A DNA stretch of 64,000 bases from Calothrix brevissima NIES-22 (lineage in GTDB: Bacteria > Cyanobacteriota > Cyanobacteriia > Cyanobacteriales > Nostocaceae). Both the position numbers and the translations under genes were made by a program. A model generated the notes under the pieces. It saw nothing but the letters and a program-made list of their open reading frames with translations, ran no database searches and was not told where the DNA came from. Shown here piece after piece: positions 27,063 through 36,040 of the stretch (within the stretch, counting starts at the first letter, position 1; each line of letters begins with the position of its first letter). The DNA lies in assembly GCF_002367995.1 (NCBI RefSeq), contig NZ_AP018207.1, forward strand, positions 2,401,083-2,465,082. Direction: 5' to 3'.

Positions 27063-28874
27063 GTGATATTTCTACAAACTGTTATTTTTGATGTACTCAC
27101 TACTATATGGGTAGTGATGTTGTTTGTAATTGTCTTTATTTGGCTACCCAGCAAAGTTTTTATTTTTCCAGATAAAATGTCTTGGGCTAGTCGAATAGTT
27201 GGTAGCAGCTCTCGAATAGTGCTAGTTACTTTATTTGGGGTTTGGCTGCTGAGTGCGTTGCACTTGTTTAGCTGGTTTACGCTGGTATTTTTATATAGTG
27301 GTTGTTTTTTGCTGCGCTGGTTACATCATCATAATTGGCGTGTTAAAAAACAGTTGCATCTGATAAGCCAGAGGGTAGGATGTATTGTTTTAGATGCACT
27401 AGATCAAGGCTTTTTACCGAAAATTCGGCAGCTTTGGCAGAGAATTCTCCAGTTTGGCAAAGAAGAATTGGCGATGGTGGAGAAATTAATTGCGATCGCA
27501 CTTTCACAAAATATCCTAGAGGTGCTACTGCTCGCAGTTATTTTGACTTTTGCTGTATTATTGCGGTTTGAACATCCCTTACGAGAACTGCGGTTTGATA
27601 ATCCTGATAGTTATGGGGTTTTACTAGCTACTAGACAAATTATCGCCGGGGATTGGCCGGGACAGATTCACTCTTTTCCTATTTTGTCTACTTTAGCTAG
27701 CGTCTTATCTCTGTTAGGTGCGGTTGACGCTATGCAAGTTATCCGCTTTCTTAACCCCCTGTTAGGTTGTGTGTTGGTGCTAAGTGTTGGCTATAGTCTG
27801 GGGGTAATTTCTCAAAATAGAACAGCAGGCTTTGGTGCTATGTATAGCTTAGGGGCTTATCTGTTCACTTCTCATCTAGAACTATCTCAGGTGACGCCGC
27901 TATGGTTACAGCAATGGCTGACAACGGTAACAGAAAGTTTAAATTCCTCCTTAATTCGTCAATGGGCTGGGGGTAACTTAGAAATAGGCGCGATATTTCT
28001 AGTTTTAGGATTAGCACGAGGTTGGGAAGCATCGAGAAGTCTACACCGTCGAGATGCTGTGATTGATACAGTTTGTTGCTTGACGATTGTGGCGATCGCA
28101 AAACCCACCTTATTAGTTTTGGCATTAATTGGCGGTATGAGCTTTTTCTTTGGTGGAAGATTAGCGCTGACTGTCATGACTACTAGTTGGATATTGTTGG
28201 CTTTAGTCTCGGCTTTACCGGAAAATCCTTTAGGATGGGAAAGCAGTTTTTTAGTGACACTCCCTGTAGGACTAAGCTGGCTGTGGGGATTGATGTTAAT
28301 CCCTGTTAGTTGGTTGCTGAGTCTGGTAATAGGTATATGGTCTGAGATTATTTGCTTGATATTAGTATTTGCGATCGCAGTTAATTTTTTGTTGCCAAAT
28401 CCGCCCAAACTTAGTTATCTAGAATATGAGATAGCTGCACGTAAAACCCTAGAACTAAGAGCCAGATTCCCCATCAAGCGCTGGTTAATTGTGGCTCCCG
28501 TTGAACAGCTTGCAGAAAGTTATGGTGCGGGTTGGTATGAGGATTTGGGTTTATTTGTTGAAAAGTATGCTGCTAAAGTTAGCAATCCTCGGTTTCACTT
28601 TCGTTATTCCGTCGAAAATATGTTTATCTTGGTGGAAAAACGACCATTGGCGACAGGAATTAGCGAAAATTACACACTTCCCTATTCGGTTTTATCTGAC
28701 CCTACCTATCGTAATTATCGTTCGTCAGCTGGGCGTGCGAGTTTAGAATTTACGGCTTTGCAGTTGTGTGAGACTTATCGTCACCTCCATGAGAAAGATG
28801 TGGCTATTTATTATGAGGATAAGGATTTGAGAATTTATCAAATTCAGGTTTTTGAAGATCGGCTTGGTAAATAG
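27063..28874 (+). CDS. Polytopic membrane protein, GT-C/polymerase-like, unknown
   Basis: A 603-residue protein with two or three spans at the N-terminus (5-90), a cytosolic loop, about eight more spans (150-460) and a soluble C-terminal domain of about 140 residues. The segment after the third span contains LRELRFDNPDSYG followed by ATRQIIAGDWPG. An acidic loop with conserved-looking Asp and Arg early in the repeats is typical of GT-C glycosyltransferases and O-antigen ligase/polymerase proteins, but no family is certain. The start codon GTG at 27063 lacks an SD, and an ATG 18 codons later is an alternative. It lies divergently from galE and next to the GH135/PelF genes, so a role in the same polymer is inferred. 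Confidence 0.7.
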   Translation: MIFLQTVIFDVLTTIWVVMLFVIVFIWLPSKVFIFPDKMSWASRIVGSSSRIVLVTLFGVWLLSALHLFSWFTLVFLYSGCFLLRWLHHHNWRVKKQLHLISQRVGCIVLDALDQGFLPKIRQLWQRILQFGKEELAMVEKLIAIALSQNILEVLLLAVILTFAVLLRFEHPLRELRFDNPDSYGVLLATRQIIAGDWPGQIHSFPILSTLASVLSLLGAVDAMQVIRFLNPLLGCVLVLSVGYSLGVISQNRTAGFGAMYSLGAYLFTSHLELSQVTPLWLQQWLTTVTESLNSSLIRQWAGGNLEIGAIFLVLGLARGWEASRSLHRRDAVIDTVCCLTIVAIAKPTLLVLALIGGMSFFFGGRLALTVMTTSWILLALVSALPENPLGWESSFLVTLPVGLSWLWGLMLIPVSWLLSLVIGIWSEIICLILVFAIAVNFLLPNPPKLSYLEYEIAARKTLELRARFPIKRWLIVAPVEQLAESYGAGWYEDLGLFVEKYAAKVSNPRFHFRYSVENMFILVEKRPLATGISENYTLPYSVLSDPTYRNYRSSAGRASLEFTALQLCETYRHLHEKDVAIYYEDKDLRIYQIQVFEDRLGK

Positions 28875-28913
28875 GGCGATGCAATTAAAGATAGCTGGTT
28901 AAGGCTGTGATTA

Positions 28914-28941
28914 GTCAACAGTCAACAGTCAACAGTCAACA
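28914..28941. repeat. Short tandem repeat, GTCAACA x4
   Basis: Four perfect heptamers between two convergent genes. Same unit as at 8644-8671. Confidence 0.9.
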
Positions 28942-28942
28942 C

Positions 28943-29797
28943 CTATATTTTTTGATTTAAGGAACGGATATGATTTATTTCTTCTTGCCAGTAAGAGGGT
29001 AGGCTATTCCAAGGATCTTTGTCGGGATTATCGGGACTATCATCTGTGATATAGATATATTGGATATTGCGCGCCACTGCTTGATTGATATGTTGTTTCA
29101 TGGTGGCTGCATCAGGGACAGAGTGAATTAAACAGGAAAAATGCTTCGCTGCGTAATCTTTGATATAGGACTGAGGCTGATATTGATTCCAAGCTTGGGA
29201 ATAATTTTCAAAAATCACTAAATTATCCCCAGCTGGTCGAGTTAGATAACCTTTATCGGTTTGAGTTCCTTGGTTGAGTACAACCATTTGCAATTTAGGC
29301 TGAGTTTTAATATGTTTGTAAATTTCCTGGTAATAGTTGAGTTTATCTGCTCCACTGGCGGCTTCATCTAAGAAAATTCCATCAAGATGAAAGTGTTTAG
29401 CGTAGATATCAATATCGGCTTTGACTTGATTAATATTGCGCTTACCGTAATTTGTGGCTACATAACCCAGGATTGTTACTCCCCCTTGTTTGAGGTCTTG
29501 AATCCCTCTGGCGTAGTCTCTATTGGGGGGGCCATTATCGGGGCCGTTATTAGGATTAATAATGGCGGTAATTGGTACTTGTTTGGCTGCTGCTGCAACT
29601 TGCGGCCATGTGTAAGTTGGGAGATTGTACCAGGTAGGATAGGAATAAAGGGGAATAAGAATTTTAGTTTGAGCAATGGCAGTTTCTGGCTTGATGGCAC
29701 TGCAAGCAAGTAAAGCTGTCAATAAAGTACTCATGATTAATTTGTAGGATTTGTTAGAGACGCGATTAATCGCGTCTGTACAATTGTTATTGGTCAT
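28943..29797 (-). CDS. Spherulin-4/GH135-like glycoside hydrolase, probable lipoprotein
   Basis: Up to 284 residues. A hydrophobic start ends in TALLAC (a lipobox-like motif), then QTKILIPLYSYPTW opens a TIM-barrel. Landmarks are ITAIINPNNGPD, GVTILGYVATNYG, HLDGIFLDEAASG (two acidic residues placed like GH135 catalytic ones) and YIYITDDSPDNPD. This is the pattern of spherulation-specific family 4, whose fungal member Sph3 cleaves galactosaminogalactan, an amino-sugar polymer like Pel. It starts 5 nt after the PelF-type gene, so the two are coupled. A 20-bp palindrome lies inside codons 7-13, and the ATG at 29734, just before the signal sequence, may be the true start. It could take the role of the PelA hydrolase domain. 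Confidence 0.75.
   Translation of the reverse strand: MTNNNCTDAINRVSNKSYKLIMSTLLTALLACSAIKPETAIAQTKILIPLYSYPTWYNLPTYTWPQVAAAAKQVPITAIINPNNGPDNGPPNRDYARGIQDLKQGGVTILGYVATNYGKRNINQVKADIDIYAKHFHLDGIFLDEAASGADKLNYYQEIYKHIKTQPKLQMVVLNQGTQTDKGYLTRPAGDNLVIFENYSQAWNQYQPQSYIKDYAAKHFSCLIHSVPDAATMKQHINQAVARNIQYIYITDDSPDNPDKDPWNSLPSYWQEEINHIRSLNQKI
29758..29777. repeat. Perfect 20-bp palindrome
   Basis: AGACGCGATTAATCGCGTCT reads the same on both strands. Palindromes on GAGACGCGATTAATCGCGTCTC are scattered in cyanobacterial genomes. Here it falls inside the apparent 5' coding end of the GH135-like gene. Confidence 0.85.
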
Positions 29798-29802
29798 GAT
29801 GT

Positions 29803-31326
29803 TTACATAGAAGATGCGATCGCCAATTCTTTTTTTGGTGTTGTGTCTTTTCTTACTCGCTGTGTGAGATGGTAATAAGTATCTAGGTGGGCATCTAAGA
29901 ATTTTTGCTGTGTAAATAGCTTGATGGCGCGTTCATAGGCTCTCTGTCCAAATTTTCGCCTTTCTTCTTCAGGTAATTCGAGTAGCTGTAAAATCGCCGC
30001 AGCTAGGGCTTGTGGGCGATGGGCTTGTACCATCAATCCTGTATCACCTAATGCTTCATTGACGCCACCCACATCCGTAGAAACAATGGTAGCGCCCGAA
30101 AGCATGGCTTCAATAAGCGCGTAAGGGAAACCTTCGGAAATACTCGACATCGCCACAACATCGGCTTCGCTGTATGCACGCCAAGGTTCGCTGGTAAATC
30201 CGGCGAAGTTGATATTGTCTTCTAATTTATGGGTGCGTACTAGTTCTTGACATTGGGCAAAATACTTTTCATCGGAAGGACGCCCATAAAAGCGAAATTC
30301 TACATTGGGGATTCTCTCACGGACAATAGCGGCGGCGGCGATTAAATCTAGTTGTCCTTTGAGGGGGAAAATCAAGCCCATGTTCATGACTTGAGGGCGT
30401 TCTTTTGTCACTGGCGGGGTAGGATGATAAATATTCGGATCGGCTCCGTTATAAATCACCTTGATTTTATGGTCGGGGATACCCCACCAACGCTCCCAAC
30501 GGGCATTGTATTCGCACACGGGAGAAACTTGATCGGCGTAGTGGTAGTTAACTTTAACTACGGCTCCCATTAAACGATATAAAAATTGTCGGACAAAGAG
30601 GGAGGGAATACTACGGTTTAAGTTGAGATACTGCTCTCGGATATTGATACCATGTTCTGTCAGGAGATAGGGCGTGCCTCTTTCTAATTTGGCAATGACA
30701 CAAGGTAAGCTACAAAAACCAGCAGATGAGGCATGGGTGAGATCGGTTTGGGGAACAGGAAGATGTATAGGAATGAGAAACCGATAAAGTAGCCGCATGG
30801 CTTCCGTCTGTTCTAGAAGGGTGACGGTAGCCGGATTAACTAACGGATGCCAATGAGTAGCAGTTAATTGTTGAAAAGTTGACCATACCTGTTTTGACTC
30901 CATTGTTTTGTGGTAGTCATAACGCTGAAAATATTTATAAATGGCTAGGATGAGGTAGCCTAATTTTTCAATATCTGCTTGGCCAAAGAGGATGGCTGTT
31001 AAAAAACTCTCAAATAAAGGGATAAATTGGCTGGAAATTACTCTGTTGGTAGTGGCGATTTTGCTTTTAAAGGCTTGAGAAAAGGGAAAGCGCCAAGAGT
31101 ATTCTACAGGGTCTTCTGTTCCCCACAAGGGGACTTTAACTAGTTGCTTGATATTATCTGGTAATTTATAGCGTAACTCTAGGTAGGGGTTAGCCGCGAT
31201 CGCCAATACATGAAAATCTATCTCTGGTAGTTGGCTGATTAAAACATCGCACCAGGTACTCACACCACCTTTATGATACGGATACGTCCCTTCCGTGGTT
31301 AATAATACAGAGAGTTTCTTCATCAA
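29803..31326 (-). CDS. pelF: PelF-type glycosyltransferase (GT4 with DUF3492-like N-terminus)
   Basis: A 507-residue protein. The start, LSVLLTTEGTYPYHKGGVSTW, is the hallmark of the PelF/DUF3492 group, in which a long N-terminal Rossmann domain precedes the GT4 donor domain. Further landmarks are YLLTEHGINIREQYL, SPVCEYNARWERWWG, VIYNGADPNIYHP, and the GT4 EX7E region ISEGFPYALIEAMLSGA followed by IVSTDVGGV. PelF uses UDP-activated amino sugars in the cytosol to build the Pel chain. It is third-base adjacent to the upstream REC-HlyD gene (2 bp) and 5 bp from the GH135-like gene, so the three form one operon. The length equals the typical PelF size. Assignment by signature, donor not proven. 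Confidence 0.85.
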   Translation of the reverse strand: MMKKLSVLLTTEGTYPYHKGGVSTWCDVLISQLPEIDFHVLAIAANPYLELRYKLPDNIKQLVKVPLWGTEDPVEYSWRFPFSQAFKSKIATTNRVISSQFIPLFESFLTAILFGQADIEKLGYLILAIYKYFQRYDYHKTMESKQVWSTFQQLTATHWHPLVNPATVTLLEQTEAMRLLYRFLIPIHLPVPQTDLTHASSAGFCSLPCVIAKLERGTPYLLTEHGINIREQYLNLNRSIPSLFVRQFLYRLMGAVVKVNYHYADQVSPVCEYNARWERWWGIPDHKIKVIYNGADPNIYHPTPPVTKERPQVMNMGLIFPLKGQLDLIAAAAIVRERIPNVEFRFYGRPSDEKYFAQCQELVRTHKLEDNINFAGFTSEPWRAYSEADVVAMSSISEGFPYALIEAMLSGATIVSTDVGGVNEALGDTGLMVQAHRPQALAAAILQLLELPEEERRKFGQRAYERAIKLFTQQKFLDAHLDTYYHLTQRVRKDTTPKKELAIASSM

Positions 31327-31328
31327 TA

Positions 31329-33149
31329 TTACTCTTTTAAAAACTGGATAGATGCCATTTGCCCCACTAGTAAAGCATCTTCAGGATTTTCAAACTGGAT
31401 CTCAACACTGTGATTCATATTCTCTGCGGGTATAGGATTAATCGTGATGATTTTTCCTGTAAATTTCTGCGCAGTTTTACCGACACCGACTTTCACAGTG
31501 GCTTTTTGTCCTGGACGTAGAGCATTAATGATGCGTGCATTCACCAATACTTCCACGTTGAGGTACTTAAGTTGAGCCAATTCTAATAGGGGATTGCCAG
31601 TAAAGATTTGATCGCCTATCTTGACTGGTAGTTGTACCACTACACCTGATGTTGTTGCCTTGACTATGGTATTTGTCGATGGCATTTGTCGTTGGAATAG
31701 CTGAGTTGCTTGTTGCCGAATTAATTTTAATCGTTCGGTGGCTTGTTGCGATTCTAAACGCAGATTTTTTAATTGTTGTTCTAGTTCTTGGCGCTTGAGT
31801 TTTTGTTGTTCTAGGGAAACTTGACGCTGTAACTGAGATTTTTGTTTTTTGGCGCGTTCTAAATCGTTGGCAGCAGTTGCAGCATCTATAGCTACTTGAT
31901 AATCTGCTTTAGCGACTCTCATGTCTGCTTCTGCTTGCTCTAGCTGGTCTTTTGCGATCGCACCTTGTTGATATAGTTGTCCGAACCGACGCACTCGTGA
32001 TTGCGCTCTTTCGTATATGGCTTTGGTTCTTTCTATCGAATCTTGTCTCTGGGGTAAAGGTAGTTTATCAGCTTCACTCTGCGATAACGATAGCTGTAAA
32101 TCTGCATCAGCTATCTTTTCAGCTAGAGGGGTTTCGTTTTGCTTAATATCGCTAATTTTCTGTTCCCATATCAATACTTTTTGTTGCGCTGCTTGCTGTT
32201 GTTGCAGTACTGCTTGTTCTTGTTGTAGCAGGCTTTGGCGTTGCTGCAAAATTTGTTCAATTTCTCTGTCACCCTCTGGATTTTTCACCACCATCAGGGG
32301 TTGATCGAGTTGCACGCGATCGCCAATATTAACATTAATTTTTTCTACTACTGAAGGGCTAGAAGCCGCGATTTTGACTATTTTGGCAGGCTTCACTTTA
32401 CCGCTAAATTCTGTACCTATCAAGCTTGACTGTTGTTGTAAGTAGCTCAAAGATGGTAGCGGCGTTCTCAATGCTTGGCGGATCAGATATATACCCGTTG
32501 TCCCGCCTACAGCAATCATGAGTAAGATTAATAATTGCTGCCAACTAATTTGTTTAGGTGATGGGGGATTGGCTGCAATAGGAATTTCTTTTTGCTTGCT
32601 TGGTAGTAGGGTTAAATTTCCTGCTGACTTCAAGTGAGATGGATGAGCAACAGGTAAGCCAAATCTTCTCTCTGCTACAGGAAGTTTGACAGCAGATTCT
32701 TCATAAGCTGAGTTGGTAGAAACTGAACTCGCTACAGGAATTTTTACCCGCGATTCTTCTGGAAAATGAGCTTCTAACTCACTATAACTTTCACAAAAAA
32801 AGCGCATAGAATCGCGAAATTCCTCAGCCGATGCATCTTTGAGCAGATAACCCATTGCTCCCGCATCTAAGGCTTCATGGATATATTCATCGCGATCGTC
32901 ACTACTTAACAACAGAACTTTAACCAGTGGAAATCGCTGACAGATACTCTGCGTCACTCGCACTCCATCTAAACGCAGTGTATCTATATCTATCAGGACT
33001 ATATCAGGCTGTAAAGTAGCTACTTGTTCAATCGGATTTTTCCCTTTTGGAGTCTTAGCGATTACCTGTAAATCCAAGATTGGATCTAGTAGAGCTTCCA
33101 AGTATCTTCTAATAGAATTTTGGTCATCAACCAGTAATACACTAACCAT
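31329..33149 (-). CDS. Receiver domain fused to an HlyD-type membrane adaptor
   Basis: A 606-residue fusion. Residues 1-120 form a CheY-like receiver: VDD at 7-9, phospho-acceptor Asp54 in LIDIDTLRLDG, Ser in LLLSSDD and Lys in YLLKDAS. A Pro/Ser-rich linker leads to one transmembrane helix (about 205-228, LLILLMIAVGGTTGIYLIRQ). A periplasmic HlyD/membrane-fusion part follows: a lipoyl half-motif near VNIGDRVQLDQPLMVVKN, a Gln/Glu-rich coiled coil to about residue 470, the second lipoyl half (TSGVVVQLPVKIGDQIFTG) and a beta-barrel. Such adaptors link inner-membrane transporters to outer-membrane channels. First gene of an operon with pelF and the GH135-like gene. No kinase and no ABC partner lie beside it. 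The fusion is unusual. Confidence 0.9.
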   Translation of the reverse strand: MVSVLLVDDQNSIRRYLEALLDPILDLQVIAKTPKGKNPIEQVATLQPDIVLIDIDTLRLDGVRVTQSICQRFPLVKVLLLSSDDRDEYIHEALDAGAMGYLLKDASAEEFRDSMRFFCESYSELEAHFPEESRVKIPVASSVSTNSAYEESAVKLPVAERRFGLPVAHPSHLKSAGNLTLLPSKQKEIPIAANPPSPKQISWQQLLILLMIAVGGTTGIYLIRQALRTPLPSLSYLQQQSSLIGTEFSGKVKPAKIVKIAASSPSVVEKINVNIGDRVQLDQPLMVVKNPEGDREIEQILQQRQSLLQQEQAVLQQQQAAQQKVLIWEQKISDIKQNETPLAEKIADADLQLSLSQSEADKLPLPQRQDSIERTKAIYERAQSRVRRFGQLYQQGAIAKDQLEQAEADMRVAKADYQVAIDAATAANDLERAKKQKSQLQRQVSLEQQKLKRQELEQQLKNLRLESQQATERLKLIRQQATQLFQRQMPSTNTIVKATTSGVVVQLPVKIGDQIFTGNPLLELAQLKYLNVEVLVNARIINALRPGQKATVKVGVGKTAQKFTGKIITINPIPAENMNHSVEIQFENPEDALLVGQMASIQFLKE

Positions 33150-33994
33150 GTAGATATATATGTGCTTGCACTAAAAGTATTTAAGTAATTCATTTTTTTA
33201 TGGGGTGCTTGTGGAGATATTATGTTATTTAATTAACAACACTTCTCTATCTATATTTTGGTTGGATTTTTCTATCACCCCATTAACATTAAGTACAAAT
33301 TAATCTCTGATAATAATAATTTTTCACAGAGAATTATAGATTATTATATATACTTAAGTAGTAAGATTTAATAAGAATCAGTAAAGATTGCTGGTGTATC
33401 ATTGTCGTTTTTGTATTGACTTTCAATTAGAGTGTTACTTGCTCTCTGCATCTGGTGCTATACATCCCTAAGACTGCTGAAAGTGTACCTATATCAAGTA
33501 TTTAGGTGAGTTTGACTACTACACCAAACACCTTAATTTTCAGTCAAGCTGATGATGCTCAATACCTTGGAAATTTTGCATATCTAATTGCCCCTGATAT
33601 ATATTTTTTGCACCGAGTGAATTTATTGATTCTTTAATCGTCAAAAATTAAGTGACAAAAGAAAAAGTCAGTATCGTTTGGATTCTAACATGAAGTTACT
33701 TTATTAAATTAGTAATAACTTTAAAAAAGTTAGTCAATATGTAAATAATTAGTCAATTGCTTTACTCAAGTGTGTTAAAAATTAAAAGTTAATTGCCTGT
33801 CAAGAAATAATATCTAATAATCTTGTTTTATTGTCATGACTTTTTGTCAATACAGAAAAATATCCAGCGCGATCGTTACACAAACTACAAAATTATGCGA
33901 TCGCGTCGTCGTTCCTCTTTTTTCCGAGACGCTACGCACTAAACGAGGCTGAATGTCAGTCCCTTCACTGGAGGAAACACCAAGCACGCAGTTG
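33150..33994. other. Long intergenic region before the REC-HlyD operon
   Basis: 845 AT-rich bases. One small plus-strand frame, 33506-33637 (GTG, 43 codons, containing TPNTLIFSQADDAQYLGNF), looks slightly protein-like but has no SD and no known match. GCGATCG motifs lie near 33870-33905. It should hold the promoter of the minus-strand operon ending with the GH135-like gene. No other signal. Confidence 0.55.
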
Positions 33995-34831
33995 TCAAGA
34001 GCGCAGATGGAACAACTTACGAATAAATTTGTTCAAAAAGTTGGAATACTGAGTAGGTGATAGATTAGCAGTGGGTGTTGTGGATTCGCTAGTTAACTCA
34101 GAGCAAATATTTGTAAACTGTCTTTCCTTTTTAGCAGCGAGAATTCCCCAGTAAAAGCCATTGGCATATTCAACAATTTCCACTGTTGAAAAATGTTTCT
34201 TAAACATTTCAACCATGTATTCCATTTGCGGAACAAGCATGTTGTCATGGCGTTTACCATTACTTTCAATCCAAGACCAGATTACCGCAGTAACTAAGAT
34301 TTTACCTCCATAGGCAGGGGCATTTTCACACGCTACATAGGGAATATTTGTCTGTCCGCTATAGAGATTTTTAGCAGGATTACAGATAGGCATAAAGCAA
34401 ACACCATCATCTGTTAACCAATCAAATATATTTGCGATTAATATCTCAATTTCTGATATTGATTCGGCAAAGCTATAAGCCCACCACATTGAAGAAATAA
34501 TATCCCATTCTCCTTTTTTCACCAGAGATTTATCTCTAAAATTACCTTGGATTAAGGGAATCTCAGGATTTTTTCTCCTGGCTATATTCAGCATTGCTGG
34601 TGAAATATCTAAACCTGCTCTCTGTATTTCTGGGAAACAACTGAGATAATACCCTGTACCACAAGCAACATCTAACCAACGAGCTTCAGTACCTTTCTCA
34701 CTCAAAAGATGTGTTAATATTTTCAGTTCATGCTTTGTTTTTGTCTGTGAGTGAATATCAGTGAGAAATGTATTATTATAAGCCTCTGCATAAGCTTCAT
34801 CGTAGGTTTCTAGAACTTGCTCAATTTTCAT
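33995..34831 (-). CDS. SAM-dependent class I methyltransferase
   Basis: The ATG at 34831 is chosen because AGGAGG lies 5 nt before it; an in-frame ATG seven codons upstream would place that site inside the gene. The product is 278 residues. Motif I is WLDVACGTGYYLSCF, motif II AGLDISPAMLNIARRKN, and a later acidic loop is IQGNFRDKSL. This is a Rossmann class I methyltransferase of the UbiE/COQ5-like kind, soluble. It follows a UbiA-type prenyltransferase gene by 54 bp and a P450 gene on the same strand, so it probably methylates a prenylated intermediate. The substrate is unknown. A Ser/Thr-rich tail of about 30 residues ends in a basic helix. Confidence 0.85.
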   Translation of the reverse strand: MKIEQVLETYDEAYAEAYNNTFLTDIHSQTKTKHELKILTHLLSEKGTEARWLDVACGTGYYLSCFPEIQRAGLDISPAMLNIARRKNPEIPLIQGNFRDKSLVKKGEWDIISSMWWAYSFAESISEIEILIANIFDWLTDDGVCFMPICNPAKNLYSGQTNIPYVACENAPAYGGKILVTAVIWSWIESNGKRHDNMLVPQMEYMVEMFKKHFSTVEIVEYANGFYWGILAAKKERQFTNICSELTSESTTPTANLSPTQYSNFLNKFIRKLFHLRS

Positions 34832-34885
34832 ATTAACCTCCTGATAAAACATTTATTTAATAATCAACAATTACATACTATTTAA

Positions 34886-35941
34886 TTACATTTTCAAAAG
34901 TTGTCTATAATTAAGAAAACTTTGCATAATTCCCCATCTGAATAAATACCAAAAATCCTTCAGCCACCACCATAAACGCTGATAGTAAATTAATAAGTGA
35001 GCAGCTAAAATAATGAGACTTTCAGGGTGTTTACAGCTAGATAAAATCAAGAATCCCAGAGGATAAAACACATCATAGTACTCAAATAAGATAAGTCTAG
35101 AGTTATTGGTAGGTTGAACAATTACTATATCTAGTTGCCAAAAGTAGTATCTCAGCCATTCTGTGACGAAATAAAGACACAGAAAAATCCAGTTAAAAAG
35201 GTTATTTGTCAAGAATAATATCGCTATTAAAGATGCAAATTCGATAGGGAAGACAAGCCATTTACCAATTCGCTGTAAAGTTTGGGTAGAAGCATTGACA
35301 GCAAATGTATTAACACCAGCCAAACTATCGTTCTCAAAATCAAGTATTTGATGCCAAAAAATGCTCCTTAATCCCGATGCAAACGCCCAAATAGAAATTG
35401 CAGTGATCAATATTAATGATAGGGTCTGACCAGTATAATGAGCGACTAAAAATATAGCCAAAATTTGTGGTACAAGACTTTCTCCCACCGCAATTGCTAA
35501 CCCCCCCAAAAAACTGCGATTTTTCAGCCGGATAGGTGGTAGAGAGTAAACAGTAAAAATTAACCAATTGCCTATGTAAATGCTCAGTGCTAGAGGAATT
35601 TGAATCAATAGTCCTGATACAATCAGACCTGGTAAGATACATCCGATGAGAGCTAAAGCAATGAAGATGTGAGATTGACCTACGAAGTAGTTAGTTTTGC
35701 CACTAATTTTGTCTGCTTCTCGGTCACATATATTATTAATTACACTGGCGTAGCTTGCACCAATTACCAAAGCAACTAGTAGAAATAAAAATGTACTCCA
35801 CAGCGAAATTAAAGATATATCTGAAATTGCAGCAATAGCATAAGCAGTTCCCAAAACAGGAGCAAGTTTGTATGACCACCAATCTTTAGCTCGAATGAGA
35901 GCGATCGTTTGTGCACTAAGATTTTGTATTTGTGTAATCAT
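34886..35941 (-). CDS. UbiA-superfamily prenyltransferase
   Basis: A 351-residue integral membrane protein with eight or nine spans. The first Asp-rich motif, NNICDREADKISGKTN near residue 90, fits the NDxxDxxxD-type prenyl-diphosphate site (with a Cys variant). The second, DFENDSLAGVNTFA near 200, has the DxxxD spacing. The superfamily attaches a prenyl chain to an aromatic or lipid acceptor in the membrane. Its neighbours are a CYP120-like P450 upstream and a methyltransferase downstream, same strand, so the three may make one prenylated or terpenoid product. It differs from chlorophyll synthase and from UbiA/MenA in its surroundings. Acceptor unknown. Confidence 0.85.
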   Translation of the reverse strand: MITQIQNLSAQTIALIRAKDWWSYKLAPVLGTAYAIAAISDISLISLWSTFLFLLVALVIGASYASVINNICDREADKISGKTNYFVGQSHIFIALALIGCILPGLIVSGLLIQIPLALSIYIGNWLIFTVYSLPPIRLKNRSFLGGLAIAVGESLVPQILAIFLVAHYTGQTLSLILITAISIWAFASGLRSIFWHQILDFENDSLAGVNTFAVNASTQTLQRIGKWLVFPIEFASLIAILFLTNNLFNWIFLCLYFVTEWLRYYFWQLDIVIVQPTNNSRLILFEYYDVFYPLGFLILSSCKHPESLIILAAHLLIYYQRLWWWLKDFWYLFRWGIMQSFLNYRQLLKM

Positions 35942-36040
35942 ATTCTAAACTCCAGTTTTGAGACCCCCTTTAGTTGCAGAGAATGTGGTTTAAAAATCGC
36001 CTTGTTTGCGATTTTATCGCCCTTATGTTTGCAGTTCACT

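Noticed and set aside
33506-33637. 43-codon plus-strand frame in the gap before the REC-HlyD operon
   Set aside because: Its composition is mildly protein-like, but it has a GTG start without SD and no recognised match.
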